From: Paraburkholderia oxyphila NBRC 105797
GTDB lineage: Bacteria > Pseudomonadota > Gammaproteobacteria > Burkholderiales > Burkholderiaceae
DNA length: 64,000 bases
Assembly: GCF_000685075.1 (NCBI RefSeq)
Contig: NZ_BAYD01000002.1
Span: forward strand, 1-64,000
Direction of reading: 5' to 3'
The notes beneath the pieces were generated by a model. The model saw only the letters and a program-made list of their open reading frames with translations. It was not told where the DNA came from and made no database searches. The first letter of the stretch is position 1; each line of letters starts with the position of its first letter. The position numbers were made by a program, and so were the translations under genes. Shown here piece by piece: positions 8,588-19,052 of the stretch.

Positions 8588-9370
8588 ATGCCCGTGCATG
8601 ACGATACACAAGCGGACAGGGGCGCTGCTGCCGCAGCGGGCGATGTACCGCGCAAAAACCATGATGCAGGCGGCAAGTCAGGCGCCGAAGCATCATCGGG
8701 CGGCGGTTCGCGCAAGGCGCCGTCGTTTGGCGCGTTCGTGCGCAAGCCTGCGGAACGCGCGCAGACGCGCAGCAGTGCGTCTGGAGTTGCAGGCGCGGCC
8801 GAAGGCCTGCGCGCGGAAACGCCGGAAAGCTGGCCGGCCGACGCAGTCGAAGTCGGCACCGTGCTCGATGCCTATGGCCTGAAGGGCGGACTGAAGATCG
8901 TCCCGCACGCGCAAGGCGGCAAGGCGCTCATCGCGGCGAAGCGCTGGTGGCTCCTGAAGGGCCGCGAGCGTCCGGAGCGGCATTCCGCGGTGCGCATGAG
9001 CGCCAAGGTGCACGGCGACAGCGTCGTCGGGCAACTGGGCGGTGTTGCGGATCGCGACACCGCGCTGCGCTTGCGCGGCGCGCGCATCTACGTGAGCCGC
9101 GCGGATTTCCCCGCGACCGAAGCCGACGAGTATTACTGGGTCGACCTGATGGGTCTTCACGTCGCCAACGAGGCGGGCGTGGAGCTCGGCACGGTTGCCG
9201 ACCTGATCGACAACGGCGCGCAGTCGGTGTTGCGCGTCGAGTATCCGTCGACGGGCAAGGACGGCAAGCCCACCACCGGCGAGCGGCTGATCCCGTTCGT
9301 CGGCGTGTTTGTGAAGACGGTGGACCTGGCGGCGAAGCGCATTGTCGTCGACTGGGAAGCCGATTACTGA
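8588..9370 (+). CDS. rimM: 16S rRNA processing protein RimM, with long N-terminal extension
   Basis: RimM helps mature the 16S rRNA 3' domain and binds S19 in the 30S head. The RimM core starts near residue 84 ([20 protein letters not shown]) and the PRC-barrel half follows ([15 protein letters not shown], then [22 protein letters not shown]). The about 80 residues before this are low-complexity, rich in Ala, Gly, Ser and Arg, and not part of the standard protein of about 170-180 residues. ATG 8588 is used; a TTG two codons earlier (8582) is also in frame. The gene lies between rpsP and trmD as in most bacteria. Confidence 0.95.
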   Translation: MPVHDDTQADRGAAAAAGDVPRKNHDAGGKSGAEASSGGGSRKAPSFGAFVRKPAERAQTRSSASGVAGAAEGLRAETPESWPADAVEVGTVLDAYGLKGGLKIVPHAQGGKALIAAKRWWLLKGRERPERHSAVRMSAKVHGDSVVGQLGGVADRDTALRLRGARIYVSRADFPATEADEYYWVDLMGLHVANEAGVELGTVADLIDNGAQSVLRVEYPSTGKDGKPTTGERLIPFVGVFVKTVDLAAKRIVVDWEADY

Positions 9371-9404
9371 ACCTGCTGTGCTGATTCGCTGAACGGAGAG
9401 AGCG

Positions 9405-10172
9405 ATGCAGTTCGATGTCGTTACGCTCTTTCCCGAGATGTTCCGCGCACTCACCGACTGGGGCATCACCAGCCGGGCCGCGAAGCAGCAGCGTTATGCG
9501 TTGCGCACGTGGAATCCGCGCGATTTCACGACCGACAATTACCGCACCATCGACGATCGGCCTTACGGCGGCGGCCCCGGCATGGTCATGCTGGCCAAGC
9601 CGCTCGAAGCGGCGATCGGCGCGGCGAAAGCCGCGCAGGCGGGAGAGGGCGTCGCGAGTCCGCGCGTGCTGTTGATGTCGCCGCAAGGCAAGCCGCTCAC
9701 GCACGAGCGCGTCGTGCAGTTCGCCCAGGAGCCCGGTTTCGTGCTGCTGTGCGGCCGCTACGAAGCGATCGACCAGCGTCTGGTCGACCGTTGCGTGGAC
9801 GAGGAAGTGAGCGTCGGCGACTTCGTGCTCTCCGGCGGTGAATTGCCCGCGATGGCGCTGATGGATGCCGTGGTGCGGCTCTTGCCCGGTGTGCTCAATG
9901 ACGCGCAGTCGGCGGTGCAGGACAGTTTCGTGGACGGTCTGCTCGACTGCCCGCATTACACGCGGCCCGAGGAATACGACGGCGTGCGTGTGCCCGATGT
10001 GCTGCTCGGCGGCCATCATGCGGAAATCGAGCAATGGCGCCGCCGCGAGGCGCTGCGCAATACGTGGCACAAACGGCCCGATCTGATCCAGCGGGCCAGG
10101 AAGAACAAGATGCTGAGCCGTGCCGACGAGGCATGGCTCGCTAGTCTCGCGAAGGGCGCGAACGAAGCGTAA
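9405..10172 (+). CDS. trmD: tRNA (guanine-N1)-methyltransferase
   Basis: TrmD methylates G37 of tRNAs for Leu, Pro and Arg next to the anticodon, preventing frameshifting. This 255-residue protein has [13 protein letters not shown] at the start, the [11 protein letters not shown] motif, [11 protein letters not shown] and [15 protein letters not shown], which form the SPOUT trefoil-knot SAM site, and the C-terminal YTRPEEYDG and PEVLLGGHH-like segment ([12 protein letters not shown]). It has a clear ribosome binding site (ggagag) and sits third in the rpsP operon. Confidence 0.99.
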   Translation: MQFDVVTLFPEMFRALTDWGITSRAAKQQRYALRTWNPRDFTTDNYRTIDDRPYGGGPGMVMLAKPLEAAIGAAKAAQAGEGVASPRVLLMSPQGKPLTHERVVQFAQEPGFVLLCGRYEAIDQRLVDRCVDEEVSVGDFVLSGGELPAMALMDAVVRLLPGVLNDAQSAVQDSFVDGLLDCPHYTRPEEYDGVRVPDVLLGGHHAEIEQWRRREALRNTWHKRPDLIQRARKNKMLSRADEAWLASLAKGANEA

Positions 10173-10322
10173 GGCTTCGGGCGGGCGCGACACGGGACGC
10201 CAAAGGCGGTGCCGCTTCATGCGTGAACGGCGCCAGATGTGAATCCATCCTCTATCGGGGCCGTAGTTGCAGGCAATCCTGCACAGGTACGAACGCCGAC
10301 AAGATGGCTTACGGAGTCAGTA

Positions 10323-10715
10323 ATGAATCTGATTGAAAAACTCGAGCAGGAAGAAATCCAGCGCGTGCTGGGCGAGAAGACCATCCCCGAATTCGCTCCC
10401 GGCGATACGGTGATCGTCAACGTGAACGTGGTTGAAGGTACCCGCAAGCGCGTTCAGGCTTACGAAGGCGTCGTGATCGCAAAGCGTAACCGCGGTCTGA
10501 ACTCGTCGTTCATCGTTCGCAAGATCTCGTCGGGCGAAGGCGTCGAGCGTACGTTCCAGACGTACTCGCCGCTGCTGGCCAGCATCGTGGTGAAGCGTCG
10601 CGGCGACGTGCGTCGCGCGAAGCTGTACTACCTGCGCAACCTGTCGGGCAAGAAGGCGCGTATCAAGGAAAAGCTGGTGTTCAAGAGCGCAGCTGCTCCG
10701 GCCGATCAGGCGTAA
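10323..10715 (+). CDS. rplS: 50S ribosomal protein L19
   Basis: A 130-residue L19, starting [14 protein letters not shown] and containing [37 protein letters not shown] and [16 protein letters not shown]19 lies at the 30S-50S interface. The start 10323 has GGAG eight bases upstream; an in-frame upstream extension is not L19-like. It is the last gene of the rpsP-rimM-trmD-rplS operon and is followed by a strong terminator. Confidence 0.99.
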   Translation: MNLIEKLEQEEIQRVLGEKTIPEFAPGDTVIVNVNVVEGTRKRVQAYEGVVIAKRNRGLNSSFIVRKISSGEGVERTFQTYSPLLASIVVKRRGDVRRAKLYYLRNLSGKKARIKEKLVFKSAAAPADQA

Positions 10716-10728
10716 AAGCTGTAAGAAA

Positions 10729-10758
10729 GAAGCACCCCTCGGGGTGCTTTTTTCTTTT
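10729..10758 (+). terminator. Terminator of the rpsP-rplS operon
   Basis: A stem of aagcacccc against ggggtgctt with a 2-base loop, followed by a T-rich tract. Confidence 0.92.
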
Positions 10759-10801
10759 TGGCCGCAAAATACGCAGGTGTGTCCGAATTTCGAGCCAGCC
10801 G

Positions 10802-11488
10802 TTGATCCGTCCAGTATTTGAACCCGAAAACCTGCCGATCGAATCGACAGGCATCGAACTCCCCCATGTCGACGCCGCCCGGCTCACGCCCGAAGGCTTG
10901 CGCGCGCGTTTCGAGCAGCGCCTGCCCTGGGACCCCGAGCCGCAGGACGCGCGCGTGACCGAGATCGCCGATCCGCGCGAGGCCGCCGTGCTCGTGCCGA
11001 TCGCGATGCGGCCTGCCGGGCTCACCGTGCTGCTCACGCAGCGTGCCGACAACCTCAGCAATCACGCCGGCCAGGTGAGCTTCCCGGGTGGCAGCCGCGA
11101 GCCCGCCGACGCCACCCCCATTGCCGCCGCGCTGCGCGAGGCGCACGAGGAAGTGAATCTCGACCCCGCGCGCGTCGAAGTGCTGGGCGCGCTGCCCGAC
11201 TACCTCACGGGCACGGGCTTCAAGGTGACGCCGGTCGTGGGCCTCGTGCACGAGCCGTTCACGTTGGCCGCCGATTCGCTCGAAGTGGCGAGCATCTTCG
11301 AAGTGCCGCTCAGCTTCCTGATGAATCCGGCGCATCACCAGGTGCGCGTGCTGCGCTGGGAGGGCGGCGAGCGCCGCTTCTTCGCCATGCCGTATCCGCA
11401 GGAAGGCGCGGGCGTGGCCGGCGTGCACTTCATCTGGGGGGCCACCGCGGGCATGCTGCGCAATTTCTATCGTTTCCTGCTCGCCTGA
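10802..11488 (+). CDS. NUDIX hydrolase, probable CoA pyrophosphatase (NudL-like)
   Basis: A 228-residue NUDIX protein. The upstream signature LLTQRADNLSNHAGQVSFPGG and the Nudix helix (about residues 96-120, ALREAHEEVNL with the REXXEE core) match the UPF0035/NudL subgroup, which splits coenzyme A into 3',5'-ADP and 4'-phosphopantetheine. LTGTGFKVTPVVGLV after the helix fits the same group. The start is a TTG at 10802; it lies 86 bases after L19 and past the terminator, so it probably has its own promoter. Confidence 0.88.
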   Translation: MIRPVFEPENLPIESTGIELPHVDAARLTPEGLRARFEQRLPWDPEPQDARVTEIADPREAAVLVPIAMRPAGLTVLLTQRADNLSNHAGQVSFPGGSREPADATPIAAALREAHEEVNLDPARVEVLGALPDYLTGTGFKVTPVVGLVHEPFTLAADSLEVASIFEVPLSFLMNPAHHQVRVLRWEGGERRFFAMPYPQEGAGVAGVHFIWGATAGMLRNFYRFLLA

Positions 11489-11647
11489 TGCGGCGTGGTT
11501 TTCGCCGCGCGGCATGCGCCGCGCGTCTCGCTGTTGTGTCTTTGCCGCCGCATGTTCAGGCACATCTGGCCCTGTGATATCGTTGCAACAATTTCTGAAG
11601 ACCCCCGAAATCCCTTTGGCAACCCGACTCACTGCACGGCGCGTGGC

Positions 11648-12586
11648 ATGACCTTCTTCTCCGTATTGCTGGCCCTCGTCATCGAACAGGTGCGGGCGCT
11701 TTCGCCCAATAATCCGGTGATGGCGCTCCTGCGCCTCAATGCGGACTGGGCCGCGCATGGCTTCGACGCGGGCAAGCAAAAGCACGGTCTGATCGCCTGG
11801 CTCGTGGTCGTGGTGCCGTGGACGGTGGCCACCGCGCTGGTCTACTACGTGCTCTATCACATCAGCTTCGTGCTGGCGTTTCTGTGGAACGTGGTGGTGG
11901 TGTACTTCACGCTGGGCTTCCGGCAGTTCAGCCACTATTTCACCGATATCCACCTCGCGCTGAACAACGACGACGTGCCGCGCGCGCGAGAGATCCTCAC
12001 CGAGTGGACCGGCATCGACGCCGTGGACATGCCCGTGAGCGAGATCGTGCGCCATACGCTGATCCACGCCGTGGTGGCCTCGCACCGGCACGTGTTTGGC
12101 GTGTTCTTCTGGTTTCTCGTGCCGATCGGGCCGGCGGGCGCGGTGCTGTACCGCATCGCCGAATATCTGGCGCGCGCATGGTCGCGTCCCGCCGACGACC
12201 GGACCGAAGCCTTCTCGAACTTCGCGCAGCAGGTGTTCTTCGTGATCGACTGGGTGCCGGCGCGGCTCACGTCGCTGGGCTTTGCGATCGTCGGCAATTT
12301 CGAGGACGCGATCTACTCGTGGCGCAACCACACGAACCAGTGGCCCGACACCAACGAAGGCGTGCTGCTCGCGACCGGCAGCGGCGCGCTGGGCGCGCGC
12401 CTCTCGGGGCCGCTCGCGGAGCAGTCGAGCGTCGACGTGCTCGCCCAGCCCGGCGAAGGCGATCCCTATACGGTCGGCGACGACTGCACGCCGCGCACGC
12501 TGCAATCGGCCGTGGGCCTCGTGTGGCGCGCGGTGATCCTGTGGATGATCCTGCTGCTCATGCTGACCATTGCCGTCTGGGTCTGA
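11648..12586 (+). CDS. CobD/CbiB-family membrane protein
   Basis: A 312-residue membrane protein starting MTFFSVLLALVIEQVRALSP, with helices near residues 2-20, 49-85 and at the C terminus (WRAVILWMILLLMLTIAVWV). The pattern RQFSHYFTDIHLAL and the family layout resemble CobD/CbiB and AmpE-like proteins. True CobD builds the aminopropanol arm of cobalamin, but no cobalamin genes are nearby, so the role here is unclear. The start at 11648 is chosen because the helix begins there; upstream in-frame sequence is not membrane-like. Confidence 0.72.
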   Translation: MTFFSVLLALVIEQVRALSPNNPVMALLRLNADWAAHGFDAGKQKHGLIAWLVVVVPWTVATALVYYVLYHISFVLAFLWNVVVVYFTLGFRQFSHYFTDIHLALNNDDVPRAREILTEWTGIDAVDMPVSEIVRHTLIHAVVASHRHVFGVFFWFLVPIGPAGAVLYRIAEYLARAWSRPADDRTEAFSNFAQQVFFVIDWVPARLTSLGFAIVGNFEDAIYSWRNHTNQWPDTNEGVLLATGSGALGARLSGPLAEQSSVDVLAQPGEGDPYTVGDDCTPRTLQSAVGLVWRAVILWMILLLMLTIAVWV

Positions 12587-12614
12587 GCGACCCCGGCGTC
12601 TTGCGCAAAAGAAT

Positions 12615-12641
12615 ACGGCCCGCCTCTCACGAGCGGGCCGT
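12615..12641. terminator. Hairpin between convergent genes
   Basis: Nine-base arms (acggcccgc / gcgggccgt) with a 9-base loop lie between the CobD-like gene and the convergent zinc-ribbon gene. The T tract is weak. Confidence 0.6.
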
Positions 12642-12679
12642 TGTCATTTCCAGATCCAGCAGGGCGGGGCGGGAAGTTT

Positions 12680-13003
12680 TCAGTCGTCGCGCGGATCGCG
12701 CGCACGGCCGCACTGCCAGCACACCGTGAATTGCGGCTCCAGCGTCTCGCCGCATTGCGGGCAGCGCCACGACGGCGCGCCCGGCGGCGGTCCGTTCATG
12801 GCGTCGGCAATCAGCTTGCGCGCAATCATTTCGTCGCGCTCGTCGACGAGCCAGATCTCCGGCGCGCATTGATCGGCGGGAATCTCGCCCATCGCCCCGC
12901 TCAGGTAGCGGTTGTGCAGCTCGCACGGCACGCCGGCCGCCGCGAGGATGTTCATCCAGTGCTGGGCGATGACGACATTCGGCGCGCGCACGAGCTTGAG
13001 CAT
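12680..13003 (-). CDS. DUF2007-type small protein with C-terminal zinc ribbon
   Basis: A 107-residue protein. The N-terminal 70 residues (LKLVRAPNVVIAQHWMNILA, then GVPCELHNRYLSGAMGE and APEIWLVDERDEMIARKLI) match the small alpha/beta DUF2007 domain. The C terminus has two CXXC pairs (CPQCGETLEPQFTVCWQCG) forming a zinc ribbon. ATG 13003 is chosen because the domain begins there. It follows rsgA by 16 bases and is probably co-transcribed with it and the M48 protease gene. Function is unknown. Confidence 0.8.
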   Translation of the reverse strand: MLKLVRAPNVVIAQHWMNILAAAGVPCELHNRYLSGAMGEIPADQCAPEIWLVDERDEMIARKLIADAMNGPPPGAPSWRCPQCGETLEPQFTVCWQCGRARDPRDD

Positions 13004-13019
13004 GGTGACGGCTGGCGCG

Positions 13020-13967
13020 TCAGCGCACGACCTGGCTGATTTCGTGCACGAGCTGCGCATAGAGCGCATGGCGCTCCGGCTCGACGCGGCCGTCATCGAT
13101 AGCTTCGAGCACCGCGCAGCCCGGCTCGTGCAGATGATGGCAGTTGTAGAAGCGGCAATGCGCGAGCAGCGGCCGGAACTCCGGGAACGCGCGTTCGAGC
13201 GTGCCTTCGGTGAGGTGATAGAGCCCGAACTCCTGGAAGCCCGGCGAGTCGATCAGCGCGCCGCCTTCGGGGAGCTTGTAGAGGCGCGTGAACGTCGTCG
13301 TGTGGCGGCCGCTGTTCAGCGCCGTGGAGATCTCGCGCGTGGCGGCTTCGGCGTCGGGGATCAGCAGGTTCACCAGCGTGGACTTGCCCATGCCCGATTG
13401 GCCGAGCAGGATGGTCTGGTGGCCATGCAGATGCTCGGTGAGAATCGCGCGCGCCTCTTCGGGGTGCTTCTTCTCCGACACTTCCAGCACCGTATAGCCG
13501 AGCGCGCGATAGCGCTCGAGCCGCTCGCGCGCGAGCGGCAGCGCGGCCTCGAGGTCGATCTTGTTGAGCAGGATGATCGGCTTCAGATCGTTGGCCTCGG
13601 CGGCCACGAGCGCGCGGCCGAGCAGGTCCTCGCTGAAGTGCGGCTCGGTGGCGAGCACGATCAGGAGCTGGTCGAGATTGGCCGCGAAGAGCTTGGACTT
13701 GAACTGATCGGAGCGGTAGAGCAGGTTGCGCCGCTCGCCGATCGCGACGATCACGCCCTGGTCCGCCGAAGTCGATTGATATTCGACGCGGTCGCCCACC
13801 GCAACCTCGCTCTTCTTGCCGCGCGGGAAGCATTGCAGCGGCGCGCCGCCTGCGTCCGGCGCGACCAGATAGTGGCGCCCGTGCGCCGCGATTACGACGC
13901 CGTGCAGCGTCGCCCCCGTGCCCGTAGCTGCTGCGCCGCCGGCGGCTTTCGTTGCGCGCCGGTTCAT
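13020..13967 (-). CDS. rsgA: Ribosome small subunit-dependent GTPase A
   Basis: RsgA is a circularly permuted GTPase that checks late maturation of the 30S subunit. In this 315-residue protein the OB fold comes first, then the G motifs in permuted order: NKID (about 135-138), GQSGMGKST (189-197, P-loop), and DSPG (240-243). The C-terminal zinc knuckle is complete: C271, C276, H278 and C284. Its start overlaps the stop of the M48 protease gene by four bases (ATGA), indicating translational coupling. Confidence 0.97.
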   Translation of the reverse strand: MNRRATKAAGGAAATGTGATLHGVVIAAHGRHYLVAPDAGGAPLQCFPRGKKSEVAVGDRVEYQSTSADQGVIVAIGERRNLLYRSDQFKSKLFAANLDQLLIVLATEPHFSEDLLGRALVAAEANDLKPIILLNKIDLEAALPLARERLERYRALGYTVLEVSEKKHPEEARAILTEHLHGHQTILLGQSGMGKSTLVNLLIPDAEAATREISTALNSGRHTTTFTRLYKLPEGGALIDSPGFQEFGLYHLTEGTLERAFPEFRPLLAHCRFYNCHHLHEPGCAVLEAIDDGRVEPERHALYAQLVHEISQVVR

Positions 13968-15247
13968 GCGTGCGAGAGCAGTCGGTCGATCCGCTGCGAA
14001 GCCGGCGGATGCGAGTAGTAGAACGCGGTGTAGAGCGGATCGGGCGTGAGCGTCGACGCGTTGTCCTCATACAGCTTGACGAGCGCGTTCACGAGGTTTT
14101 GCGCGTCGGTCTGCGTGGCGGCGAAGGCGTCGGCCTCGAACTCGTGCTTGCGCGAGCTCAGGCTGGACAGCGGCGTGACGAAGAACAGGAACACCGGCAC
14201 GGCGAGGAAGAACAGCACGAGCGCGAGCCCTTCGTTGCCGCCGAGCAGCGACGGCCGCACGCCGAGTCCCTCGTAGAACCAGACGCGCTGCGTGAGCCAG
14301 CCGAGCACGCCGAGCAGCACGAGGCTGATCGCGAACGTCACCACCATGCGCTTGATCACGTGACGGCGCTTGAAGTGGCCGAGCTCGTGCGCGAGCACGG
14401 CCTCGATCTCGCTGCCCGAGAGGCGCGCGAGCAGGGTGTCGAAGAAGACGATGCGCTTGGCCGCGCCGAAGCCCGTGAAATAGGCGTTGCCATGCGCGGA
14501 GCGGCGGCTGCCGTCCATCACGAACAGGCCCTTGGCCGCGAAGCCGCAACGCTGCATCAGCGCTTCGATGCGCGAGCGCAGCGCTTCGTCCCGCAGCGGC
14601 TCGAACTTGTTGAAGAGCGGCGCGATGAAGGTGGGGTAGAGCACCAGCACGAGCATCTGGAACGCGACCCAGACCACCCAGGTCCAGAGCCACCAGAGGC
14701 TGCCCGCCTGCTTCATGAGGTACAGCACGACGAAGAGCAGCGGAATGCCGAACAGCGCGCCGATCAGGAGCCCCTTGATGCGGTCGGCGAAGAAGATGCG
14801 CCGCGTCATGCGATTGAAGCCGAAGCGCTCCTCGATCACGAACTGGCGGTAGTAGTCGAGCGGCAACTCGACGATGCCGCTCACCGCGAGCACGGCCGCG
14901 ACCAGCGCGATCTGGCCGACGTAGTCGCGCCCGATCAGGTCCGAAATGCCGAGGTCGAGCACCTGCACGCCGCCCAGCAGCGTGAGCGCGATCAGCACGA
15001 CCGCGGAGAGCACGATCTCGATCATGCCAAGGCGCGTGCGCGCGATAGTGTAGTCGGCGGCGCGCTGGTGCGCCGTCAACGGGATGGTGGCCGCGAACTG
15101 GGGCGGCACCGCACTGCGGTGCGCCGCCACGAAGCGGACCTGGCGCGAGGCGAGCCAGAGCTTGGTCGCGACCATGGCCAGCACGGCGATCACGAAAACG
15201 ACGCTGAAAGCCAGCGCGGGGGACAACGCAGTTGATGAGGTCGGCAT
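13964..15247 (-). CDS. M48-family zinc metalloprotease (Ste24/CAAX protease-like)
   Basis: A 427-residue integral membrane protease of the Ste24 type. It has several hydrophobic helices (residues about 8-30, 70-85, 110-125, 155-185) and the zinc-binding HELGH motif near residue 287, followed about 70 residues later by EFEADAFA, which carries the third zinc ligand. Bacterial members take part in membrane-protein quality control, but no substrate can be read here. It overlaps rsgA by four bases and is the first gene of the M48-rsgA-DUF2007 operon. Confidence 0.93.
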   Translation of the reverse strand: MPTSSTALSPALAFSVVFVIAVLAMVATKLWLASRQVRFVAAHRSAVPPQFAATIPLTAHQRAADYTIARTRLGMIEIVLSAVVLIALTLLGGVQVLDLGISDLIGRDYVGQIALVAAVLAVSGIVELPLDYYRQFVIEERFGFNRMTRRIFFADRIKGLLIGALFGIPLLFVVLYLMKQAGSLWWLWTWVVWVAFQMLVLVLYPTFIAPLFNKFEPLRDEALRSRIEALMQRCGFAAKGLFVMDGSRRSAHGNAYFTGFGAAKRIVFFDTLLARLSGSEIEAVLAHELGHFKRRHVIKRMVVTFAISLVLLGVLGWLTQRVWFYEGLGVRPSLLGGNEGLALVLFFLAVPVFLFFVTPLSSLSSRKHEFEADAFAATQTDAQNLVNALVKLYEDNASTLTPDPLYTAFYYSHPPASQRIDRLLSHA

Positions 15248-15404
15248 CCGGGGTGTCCGTGGTATCTATGCGACAATTATATGTTCTCGGCGGCCCGGCC
15301 ATGGCATCCCCGCATTTGGCGTGCGGGCCGCGCCAGCATCATGCGTGCGCATCGCATTCGAAGGTGTCCGGACGCCGCATCTCAACCGTTTCAGGCTGCC
15401 CCTC

Positions 15405-16046
15405 ATGACTGATATCACTTCTGCCGACCCGGCGGGCCAGGCGACTCCGGCGATGGAGCGCACCGACATGAACTTGATCTGGCTCGACATGGAGATGACG
15501 GGGCTCGATCCCGACAACGACCGGATCATCGAGATCGCCGTGGTGGTGACGAACTCCACGCTCGACAAGATCGTCGAGGGTCCCGTGCTGGCGATCCATC
15601 AGCCGGAGGCCGTGCTCGACCGCATGGACGAATGGAACCGCAACACGCACGGCCGCTCGGGTCTGACCGAGCGCGTGCGCGCCTCCACCGTGACCGAGGA
15701 CAGCGCGACCGGGGAGATTCTCGCGTTTCTCTCGCAATACGTGCCGCCGGGCAAGTCGCCGATGTGCGGCAACTCGATCTGCCAGGACCGCCGCTTCATG
15801 GCGCGCTGGATGCCCACGCTCGAGCGCTTTTTCCACTACCGCAATCTGGACGTGAGCACGCTCAAGGAGCTGTGCCGCCGCTGGCAGCCGACCATCTACA
15901 AGGGTTTTCAGAAGCGCGCGATGCATACGGCGTTGGCCGATATCCACGAGTCCATCGACGAGCTCAAATACTACCGCGAGCACTTTCTCATTCCGGCCGC
16001 GGGCACGGCGGACGCCGCCTCACAGACGGGCGGCGCGGCGAAGTAA
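15405..16046 (+). CDS. orn: Oligoribonuclease
   Basis: Orn is a 3'-5' exonuclease that removes the last two-to-five-nucleotide RNA fragments, including pGpG from c-di-GMP breakdown. This 213-residue protein has the DEDDh pattern: [13 protein letters not shown] with the first D and E near residues 28 and 30, [12 protein letters not shown], and the [12 protein letters not shown] segment with the last acidic residue. An about 20-residue N-terminal tail ([20 protein letters not shown]) precedes the usual start, and the C terminus has an Ala/Gly-rich tail. It is divergent from the M48 gene. Confidence 0.97.
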   Translation: MTDITSADPAGQATPAMERTDMNLIWLDMEMTGLDPDNDRIIEIAVVVTNSTLDKIVEGPVLAIHQPEAVLDRMDEWNRNTHGRSGLTERVRASTVTEDSATGEILAFLSQYVPPGKSPMCGNSICQDRRFMARWMPTLERFFHYRNLDVSTLKELCRRWQPTIYKGFQKRAMHTALADIHESIDELKYYREHFLIPAAGTADAASQTGGAAK

Positions 16047-16127
16047 GGAAGCAGGACAACCTCTGGGCCTGCAGGGGGGCGGACGCGTTTTTGCGCCGCA
16101 CCCTGCACAGCCCGTGGCGACGGGGTG

Positions 16128-16751
16128 TTACGCGCGCGGCGCTCGCTGCGCGTTCTTGGGCCGGAACGCCGCGACGATATTCGGATCGGTTTCGATATAC
16201 GGACCGCCGATCAGGTCGATGCAGTACGGCACCGCGGCGAAGATGCCCGGCACTTTCACCGTGCCTTGCTCGTCGCGCAAGCCTTCCAGCGTTTCCTTGA
16301 TCGACTTGGGCTGACCCGGCAGGTTGATGATGAGCGCCGCGTGGTCGTCGGTCTCGCGGATCACGGCCACCTGGCGCGAAAGAATCGCCGTCGGCACGAA
16401 ATTCAGGCTGATCTGGCGCATTTGCTCGCCAAAGCCCGGCATTGCCTTCGTGGCGACGGCGAGCGTCGCTTCGGGCGTCACGTCGCGGCGCGCGGGGCCG
16501 GTGCCGCCGGTCGTCAGCACGAGGTCGCAGCCGAGCCCGTCCACCAGCGCCGTGAGCGTGGCCGAGATGGTGGCCGCGTCGTCGTGGATCAGGCGCGTTT
16601 CGGCGCGCCACGGCGACTTCAGCGCGTGGCCGAGCCATTCCATCAGCGACGGAATGCCCTTGTCCTCGTAGACGCCGCTCGTGGCGCGGTCGCTGACCGA
16701 CACGAGGCCGATCACCAGTTCGTCAGGATGGCTGCGCTCAGGCTTCGTCAT
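16128..16751 (-). CDS. mog: Molybdopterin adenylyltransferase
   Basis: MogA adenylates molybdopterin before metal insertion by MoeA. The 207-residue protein shows [20 protein letters not shown], the [17 protein letters not shown] nucleotide-binding loop and [18 protein letters not shown]. It overlaps the upstream yjgA gene by 14 bases, so the two are co-transcribed. The remaining cofactor genes (moaA, mobA, moeA) are at 60.7-63.9 kb. Confidence 0.95.
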   Translation of the reverse strand: MTKPERSHPDELVIGLVSVSDRATSGVYEDKGIPSLMEWLGHALKSPWRAETRLIHDDAATISATLTALVDGLGCDLVLTTGGTGPARRDVTPEATLAVATKAMPGFGEQMRQISLNFVPTAILSRQVAVIRETDDHAALIINLPGQPKSIKETLEGLRDEQGTVKVPGIFAAVPYCIDLIGGPYIETDPNIVAAFRPKNAQRAPRA

Positions 16752-17364
16752 CTTCGCTATCCTCGTCGAGATCGGCGTGCGGGCGCTGGTTCGCCGCGTC
16801 CAGCGGATCGTCGGCGCCCTGGCGGCTCATGTCCTTGATCCACTGGAACAGCTCGCGGAAGTACTTCGGCGGGCGGCCTTGCTGCTGCTCGCGGCGCGCG
16901 TTGCGGATCAGCGTGCGCGCTTCCTGCGGATCGGCCGCAGGATGCTCGCGGATGAAGGCGGTGAGCGCGGCGTCGTCGGCGAGCAGCTTCTCGCGCGTGC
17001 GCTCGATCCAGTGCAGGCGCGCCGTGGCGGCCTTGTTCACGCCGCGGTGCTCGTCGAGTGCGGTGCGCAGCGCGGCAACCTCGTCCTCGCGCAGGCCGCG
17101 CATCATGCGGCCCACGTACTGGAGCTGGCGGCGCTTGCCTTCGTGGTCGGTGATGCGGCGGGCCTCGTGGACGGCGTCGGCGAGGTCTTCCGTCATGGGC
17201 ATGCGCTTGAGCGCGTCCTTGGGCAGGTCGACGAGCGCGATGCCCAGCTCCTGGAGCGCGGTCATTTCGCGCTTGAGCTGCGACTTGCTCGGGCGATCGT
17301 AGCCGTTGTCGTCCTGGTCGGCGGCAACGTCGGTCATGGGTTGAATGCGGGTTTTGCGTTTCAT
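16738..17364 (-). CDS. yjgA: Ribosome-associated protein YjgA (DarP)
   Basis: A 208-residue, highly charged protein with the YjgA/DUF615 pattern: [49 protein letters not shown] and [14 protein letters not shown]. In E. coli this protein associates with late pre-50S particles. ATG 17364 is chosen; a second in-frame ATG nine codons on is possible. The gene is divergent from pmbA, and a TACAAT box (17370-17375 on this strand) stands just before it. It overlaps mog downstream. Confidence 0.92.
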   Translation of the reverse strand: MKRKTRIQPMTDVAADQDDNGYDRPSKSQLKREMTALQELGIALVDLPKDALKRMPMTEDLADAVHEARRITDHEGKRRQLQYVGRMMRGLREDEVAALRTALDEHRGVNKAATARLHWIERTREKLLADDAALTAFIREHPAADPQEARTLIRNARREQQQGRPPKYFRELFQWIKDMSRQGADDPLDAANQRPHADLDEDSEDDEA

Positions 17365-17553
17365 GACGCGTATTGTAGCCTGCGCGCGCCCTCCAATCGG
17401 GACGCGACTGGCCCGCGCGGGCCATGCGCCTGCGGTGCGCGTTCGCATACCTTGCTATGATCGCGGAACGCGCCTTTTACCGAGGCGCCTGATCCGACAC
17501 ACCCGATACACGACAAGCGGGCCGCACCGGCCCGAAACCGGACCGTAACGACA

Positions 17554-18924
17554 ATGGCTGCAGACATCGAAGCCCGGCAACGATTTTTCCCGCACACCCA
17601 GGACGAGCTGAAGGAGATCGCGTCGGACATTCTCCGCCACGCGAAGGCGCTCGGCGCGAGCGACGCCGCGACGGAGATCTCCGAAGGCGATGGCCTGTCG
17701 GTTTCCGTGCGGCGCGGCGAAGTCGAGACCATCGAGCACAACCGCGACAAGTCCGTGGGCGTGACCGTCTACATCGGCAACAAGCGCGGCAATGCGAGCA
17801 CCTCGGACTTTTCCGCGCAGGCGCTCAAGGACACCGTGGCGGCCGCCTACAACATCGCGCGCTTCACCGCCGACGACGACTGCGCGGGCCTCGCCGACCC
17901 CGAGTTGCTGGAAACCGCGCCGCGCGACCTCGACCTCTATCACCCGTGGAGCCTCACGGCCGACGAGGCCGTCGAGATCGCGCGCCGCGCCGAGGACGCC
18001 GCGTTCGCCACAGACCGCCGCGTGACCAACTCGGAAGGCGCGAGCGTCTCGGCGCAGCATTCGCAGTTCGTGCTGGCGACCTCGGGCGGCTTCATGCACG
18101 GCTACCCCTATTCGCGCCACTACATCGCGTGCGCGCCCATCGCGGGCACGGGCCGCAGCATGCAGCGCGACGACTGGTACACCTCGCGGCGCAGTGCGAG
18201 CGAGCTCGCCACGCCCGAGTCGGTCGGCCGCTATGCCGCCGAGCGCGCGCTCTCGCGTCTGAACGCGCGCGGACTCGACACGCGCAAGGTGCCGGTGCTG
18301 TTCGAGGCGCCCATCGCGGCGGGCCTGCTCGGCGCGTTCGTGCAGGCCACGAGCGGCGGCGCGCTTTATCGCAAGACTTCGTTCCTGGTCGACAGTCTCG
18401 GCAAGCCGGTGTTCGCGCCGCATATCCAGGTCGTCGAGGACCCGCACGTGGCGCGCGCCGCGGGCAGCGCGCCCTTCGACGAGGAAGGCGTGCGCACGCA
18501 ACGGCGCGAAGTCGTGAAGGACGGCGTGGTGCAGGGCTATTTCCTCTCGTCGTATTCGGCGCGCAAGCTCGGCATGCAGACGACCGGCAACGCGGGCGGC
18601 TCGCACAACCTGCGGCTGCAAAGCTCGCTGACGAGACCCGAAGACGACTTCGAGGAAATGCTCAGGAAGCTCGGCACGGGCCTGCTGCTCACGGAGCTGA
18701 TGGGGCAGGGCGTGAATATGGTGACGGGCGATTATTCGCGCGGCGCCTCGGGCTTCTGGGTCGAGAACGGCAAGATCCAGTATCCGGTCGAGGAGATCAC
18801 GGTGGCGTCCACGCTGCAGGAGATGTTCCACCACATCGTCGCGGTGGGCGCCGATACGCTCGCGCGCGGTACGCGTCAGACGGGCTCGGTGCTGATCGAG
18901 CGCATGACGGTGGCGGGGCAGTAA
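17554..18924 (+). CDS. pmbA: Metalloprotease PmbA (TldE)
   Basis: PmbA (TldE) forms a heterodimer with TldD. The pair matures microcin B17 and helps degrade CcdA. This 456-residue protein has the full family layout: VSVRRGEVETIEHNRDKSVGV at the start, YPYSRHYIACAP, GYFLSSYSARKLGMQTTGNAGG and GVNMVTGDYSRGASGFWVENGKI towards the end. TldD carries the zinc site and PmbA does not. It is divergent from yjgA, which is a common arrangement. Confidence 0.97.
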   Translation: MAADIEARQRFFPHTQDELKEIASDILRHAKALGASDAATEISEGDGLSVSVRRGEVETIEHNRDKSVGVTVYIGNKRGNASTSDFSAQALKDTVAAAYNIARFTADDDCAGLADPELLETAPRDLDLYHPWSLTADEAVEIARRAEDAAFATDRRVTNSEGASVSAQHSQFVLATSGGFMHGYPYSRHYIACAPIAGTGRSMQRDDWYTSRRSASELATPESVGRYAAERALSRLNARGLDTRKVPVLFEAPIAAGLLGAFVQATSGGALYRKTSFLVDSLGKPVFAPHIQVVEDPHVARAAGSAPFDEEGVRTQRREVVKDGVVQGYFLSSYSARKLGMQTTGNAGGSHNLRLQSSLTRPEDDFEEMLRKLGTGLLLTELMGQGVNMVTGDYSRGASGFWVENGKIQYPVEEITVASTLQEMFHHIVAVGADTLARGTRQTGSVLIERMTVAGQ

Positions 18925-18967
18925 GCGCACGCGGCGCGTTTCGCGCGAGCTTTCCGCACTTCAATGC

Positions 18968-18995
18968 AAAACGGCACGCCTGGGCGTGCCGTTTT
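18968..18995. terminator. Terminator between pmbA and folA
   Basis: Thirteen-base arms (aaaacggcacgcc / ggcgtgccgtttt) with a 2-base loop and A/T flanks can terminate pmbA (plus) and folA (minus), which converge here. Confidence 0.88.
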
Positions 18996-19052
18996 CGATT
19001 TTGCGCGCCCAGTTGCCAAACCAATGGCCATACGGGCGGTTTTTTTCGAGGC

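Noticed and set aside
13952..15235. Open frame opposite the M48 protease gene
   Set aside because: Glu/Arg/His-rich shadow; the protease has a full HELGH motif.
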